Below, in pieces: positions 15,545 through 17,752 of a stretch of 17,752 nucleotides of DNA (within the stretch, counting starts at the first letter, position 1; each line of letters opens with the position of its first letter). The stretch lies in the NCBI GenBank assembly GCA_964611185.1, contig CAZSXE010000033.1:1-17752 (forward strand), given 5' to 3'. The stretch is from CAAGNP01 sp964611185 (GTDB taxonomy: Bacteria; Bacteroidota; Bacteroidia; Bacteroidales; UBA932). Both the position numbers and the translations under genes were made by a program. Below the pieces are notes generated by a model, which saw only the letters and a program-made list of their open reading frames with translations, ran no database searches and was not told the DNA's origin.

Positions 15545-17509
15545 ATGAAAAAAATACTTACATATATAACTATCGCACTCGGAGCATTGTTATTTGCATC
15601 TTGTGCTGATTTTGAAGAGATAAATACCAATCCTAAGGCTGCAAGTGAGGATCAGATTCAGGCTGAGTATTTTATCAACAAATCTATGGTAGGGGCCATG
15701 ATGGACCCTCATATAGCAGAGCGTGTTTTCGTCCTTTACTGGAAAAGAGCAGGAAGACAAGATTTTGGAGGAGGTATAGCTGTTGCCAATCCCAATGATG
15801 GCTGGACAGGTGACTATTACGGTACCGGTTATCTACAGGGATGGGTTAAAGATGCTTCTGTAGCTATCCAAATTGCTGATAATCAGGTAGCTAAAGGTAC
15901 GGGATTTACATATACCGATAATTTGAAGCAGGTAGCTCGTATATGGAGAGCATATCTATATACCGAATTAGTCGATAATTTCGGACCCGGAGCTTTCAAT
16001 GAGAAGTTAGGAGAAATTCCTGAGTTCAAATCGGAGCAGGAGTGCTATCATTTTATTCTTTCGGAGCTTAAAGATGCCGTTTCTAAACTTGATCCTACCA
16101 AGACTTTCGGCGGTGACACAAATACCGACCATGCTTATGGTTATAATTTTGCCAAATGGGTAAAATATGGTAACTCTATGAGAATGAGAATTGCTATGCG
16201 TATTTCAAATGCTGATGCAGCTTATGCAAAAGCAGAATTTGAAGATGCAGCCAAAGGTTCTTACATCTCTGATAAAGGTGATATTTTCTCAATTATCGAA
16301 AACAACGGATGGGATAATTTGACAGCTGTGATGTCTCGTCAGTGGAATGGTAACTTCCTTTCTGCCACCCTTAACAATATGATGATTAATCTTGGCGGAG
16401 TCACTACCATTAAATCAATAGGAAGTAAATATCCTATCGAAAAAGCTGTTAAACCTGCTGATTATTTTGGTATTCAGTTTGCAAAGCACTATCCTACTTA
16501 CACCAATGACCCCTCTACCGGTTTCTGGTTTGACGGACTTCATAATGTAATAGACCCTCGTGCTTATGCGATGTATTATATCCCCGGTAATCACGATAAG
16601 AAAGGCGCCGACGGTAAAACTTTTGATGATCAATATTGCTATTATCCCACTTGGACTAATGATGCAAGAACTCAGGATTGTAAAATGTTGAAAAAAGATG
16701 GTTATACACCCAATACTGAGGATATCGAATTGGATGCTACATATACTTGGAATGCTTTCCCTATCGGTTCTTGGGGAGACGCCGGTTCTGTTAATGAACC
16801 TTATGCTTGGACCGGAAAAATGCCTGCTTTGAGAAATCATTTCAGAGGCGGACAGATAAACGGATCGCAGAATAAGAGGGTCATGTTTGCTTCTTGGGAG
16901 TCATATTTCTTAATTGCAGAAGCTGCTGTTAAGGGGTGGGCGGTTCCTATGAGTGCAAAAGATGCATACGAAGCTGGTGTTAGAGCAAGTTTTGAGTATA
17001 ATGGAGTATCTGAGTTTGCAGATGAGTACTTAGCATCCGAATCTTATAACAGAGTTGGTACTTCTGTAGCGTGGGGTCACACTACCGAAGCATCTGCTGT
17101 CGTATATAATGCTAAAGACGGATATACCGGCAATGCCATTACCCATACTTGGACTAAGCCCAATAATACTGTTTATGGAGCGAACAATAACGACTATATG
17201 AACAAGATTATGACTCAGAAGTTTATTGCCAATACCCCTTGGCTCCCCATCGAGACATGGAGTGACCATCGTCGTACCGGACTTCCTTTCTTCGAGAATC
17301 CTGCTGTTGAACAGCCCATTCAGACCCTTCCCGCTCTGACCCAGGCCAATGCTAAAAACTCCAACAGCTGGGGTAACTTCCCTCAAAGATTGAAATATCC
17401 CTCATCTCTTGAAAACAGTAACCCTGACGGATATGCCAAAGCAGTTCAGCTTTTAGGCGGAGCAGATGAATCCCTAACTCCTCTATGGTGGACAAAAGCT
17501 AAAAAATAA
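15545..17509 (+). CDS. susD-like: SusD/RagB-like glycan-binding outer-membrane lipoprotein (SusD-like_2 type)
   Basis: This 654-residue lipoprotein forms the lid and binding subunit over the SusC barrel at the cell surface. The lipobox LLFASC gives lipidated Cys20, followed by the acidic sequence ADFEEINTNP, which is characteristic of SusD families and compatible with surface export. The helical core is visible in NLKQVARIWRAYLYTELVDNFG (126-147), WVKYGNSMRMRIAMRIS (205-221), YFLIAEAAVKGW (454-465) and the C-terminal PQRLKYPSSLENSNPDGY (613-630), a pattern like the SusD-like_2 branch rather than classic SusD. At 654 residues it is longer than the usual 500-550, mainly through insertions rich in Trp, Tyr and Asn (about 300-435 and 505-550) that could shape the sugar site. 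It ends the PUL transcript, with a terminator 28 nt downstream of its stop codon. Confidence 0.92.
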   Translation: MKKILTYITIALGALLFASCADFEEINTNPKAASEDQIQAEYFINKSMVGAMMDPHIAERVFVLYWKRAGRQDFGGGIAVANPNDGWTGDYYGTGYLQGWVKDASVAIQIADNQVAKGTGFTYTDNLKQVARIWRAYLYTELVDNFGPGAFNEKLGEIPEFKSEQECYHFILSELKDAVSKLDPTKTFGGDTNTDHAYGYNFAKWVKYGNSMRMRIAMRISNADAAYAKAEFEDAAKGSYISDKGDIFSIIENNGWDNLTAVMSRQWNGNFLSATLNNMMINLGGVTTIKSIGSKYPIEKAVKPADYFGIQFAKHYPTYTNDPSTGFWFDGLHNVIDPRAYAMYYIPGNHDKKGADGKTFDDQYCYYPTWTNDARTQDCKMLKKDGYTPNTEDIELDATYTWNAFPIGSWGDAGSVNEPYAWTGKMPALRNHFRGGQINGSQNKRVMFASWESYFLIAEAAVKGWAVPMSAKDAYEAGVRASFEYNGVSEFADEYLASESYNRVGTSVAWGHTTEASAVVYNAKDGYTGNAITHTWTKPNNTVYGANNNDYMNKIMTQKFIANTPWLPIETWSDHRRTGLPFFENPAVEQPIQTLPALTQANAKNSNSWGNFPQRLKYPSSLENSNPDGYAKAVQLLGGADESLTPLWWTKAKK

Positions 17510-17536
17510 TGCTTAAACTATAGATTCTACAATTGA

Positions 17537-17567
17537 GGGTGACTGAAATATCAGTTACCCTTTTTTT
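17537..17567 (+). terminator. intrinsic terminator after susD
   Basis: GGGTGACTGA (17537-17546) pairs with TCAGTTACCC (17551-17560) over 10 bp with a single G-U pair, around the four-base loop AATA, and is followed by seven T. It marks the end of the PUL transcript. Confidence 0.93.
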
Positions 17568-17646
17568 AATTTTGAAATTTGATTCTATATAAAAGGTTAT
17601 TTCGTCTCGATTGGTTTGATAATTGAAAAACTTTGATTAACTTTAT

Positions 17647-17670
17647 AAATGCTCAAATAATAGCATTTGA
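17647..17670. promoter_or_regulatory. inverted repeat directly upstream of the last reading frame
   Basis: AAATGCT (17647-17653) and AGCATTT (17662-17668) form a perfect 7-bp inverted repeat with an 8-nt loop, and an overlapping alternative pairing TCAAAT (17653-17658)/ATTTGA (17665-17670) is also possible. The element ends 3-5 nt before the ATG at 17674, where it could act as an operator or occlude the ribosome-binding region. No Shine-Dalgarno is seen. Confidence 0.4.
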
Positions 17671-17673
17671 TAT

Positions 17674-17752
17674 ATGAAAACAGAAATAAATGATAATATA
17701 TTGTCACTTATAGATAAAACTCCAGACTCGTTGATGTTTGGTATTGCGGAGC
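17674..17752 (+). CDS. start of an unidentified gene, cut by the window end
   Basis: An ATG opens a frame without a stop for the remaining 26 codons (MKTEINDNILSLIDK, then TPDSLMFGIAE). The fragment has no signal peptide and a helical, cytoplasmic look. It lies after the PUL terminator, so it belongs to a separate transcript. I do not recognise the family; the length seen is too short for a call, and it could also be a chance open frame. Confidence 0.45.
   Translation, partial: MKTEINDNILSLIDKTPDSLMFGIAE

Noticed and set aside
17661..17669. TAGCATTTG as a -7 promoter box for the last reading frame
   Set aside because: It has one base too many between TA and TTTG, and it would start transcription at or after the ATG at 17674.

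Overview
The window is a stretch of Bacteroidota chromosome, most likely from the order Bacteroidales. The evidence is a SusC/SusD pair, lipoproteins with Bacteroidota-style lipoboxes, near-absence of Shine-Dalgarno sequences, and three good matches to the Bacteroidota -7 promoter element TAnnTTTG. Base composition is moderately AT-rich. I cannot name a genus.

Layout. (1) 1-170: 3' end of a cytosine-5 DNA methyltransferase, cut by the window edge. (2) 171-344: intergenic region with a cluster of TACAC/GTGTA-type sites in front of the next gene. (3) 345-2714 (+): a MacB/FtsX-type ABC transporter permease with no ATPase gene beside it. (4) 2734-5185 (-): a NarL/LuxR-type response regulator and a TPR-containing membrane histidine kinase, overlapping by 8 nt and convergent with the permease. 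(5) 5186-5303: a divergent promoter region with a G/C palindrome between the two -7 boxes. (6) 5304-12109 (+): three consecutive, clearly non-identical GH92 alpha-mannosidases separated by only 4-7 nt. (7) 12110-12382: leader region with a promoter match and an 11-bp tandem repeat. (8) 12383-17509 (+): a SusC-type TonB-dependent transporter and a long SusD-like lipoprotein, followed by a strong intrinsic terminator at 17537-17567. (9) The last 79 bases open a new reading frame that runs off the window.

Interpretation. Regions 6-8 form a small polysaccharide utilization locus (PUL) dedicated to alpha-mannosides, such as the mannose caps of high-mannose N-glycans or short mannan fragments. SusD and SusC would bind and import glycan at the outer membrane. 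The three exo-acting GH92 enzymes, which differ in their predicted +1 subsites and probably in location, would remove mannose. The first matches the known alpha-1,2-mannosidase BT3990 at every active-site residue I can recall, with a constant offset of 17. No endo-mannanase, endo-glycosidase, hybrid two-component sensor or ECF sigma/anti-sigma pair is present. The nearest regulator is the divergent TPR kinase/response regulator. It may instead control the FtsX permease, as is suggested by operator-like repeats upstream of that gene.

Most of the window is a recognisable PUL plus a signalling module. I do not see a wholly new system. The least explained parts are the divergent third GH92, the three sets of repeats or palindromes in the intergenic regions, and the kinase/regulator/permease group.
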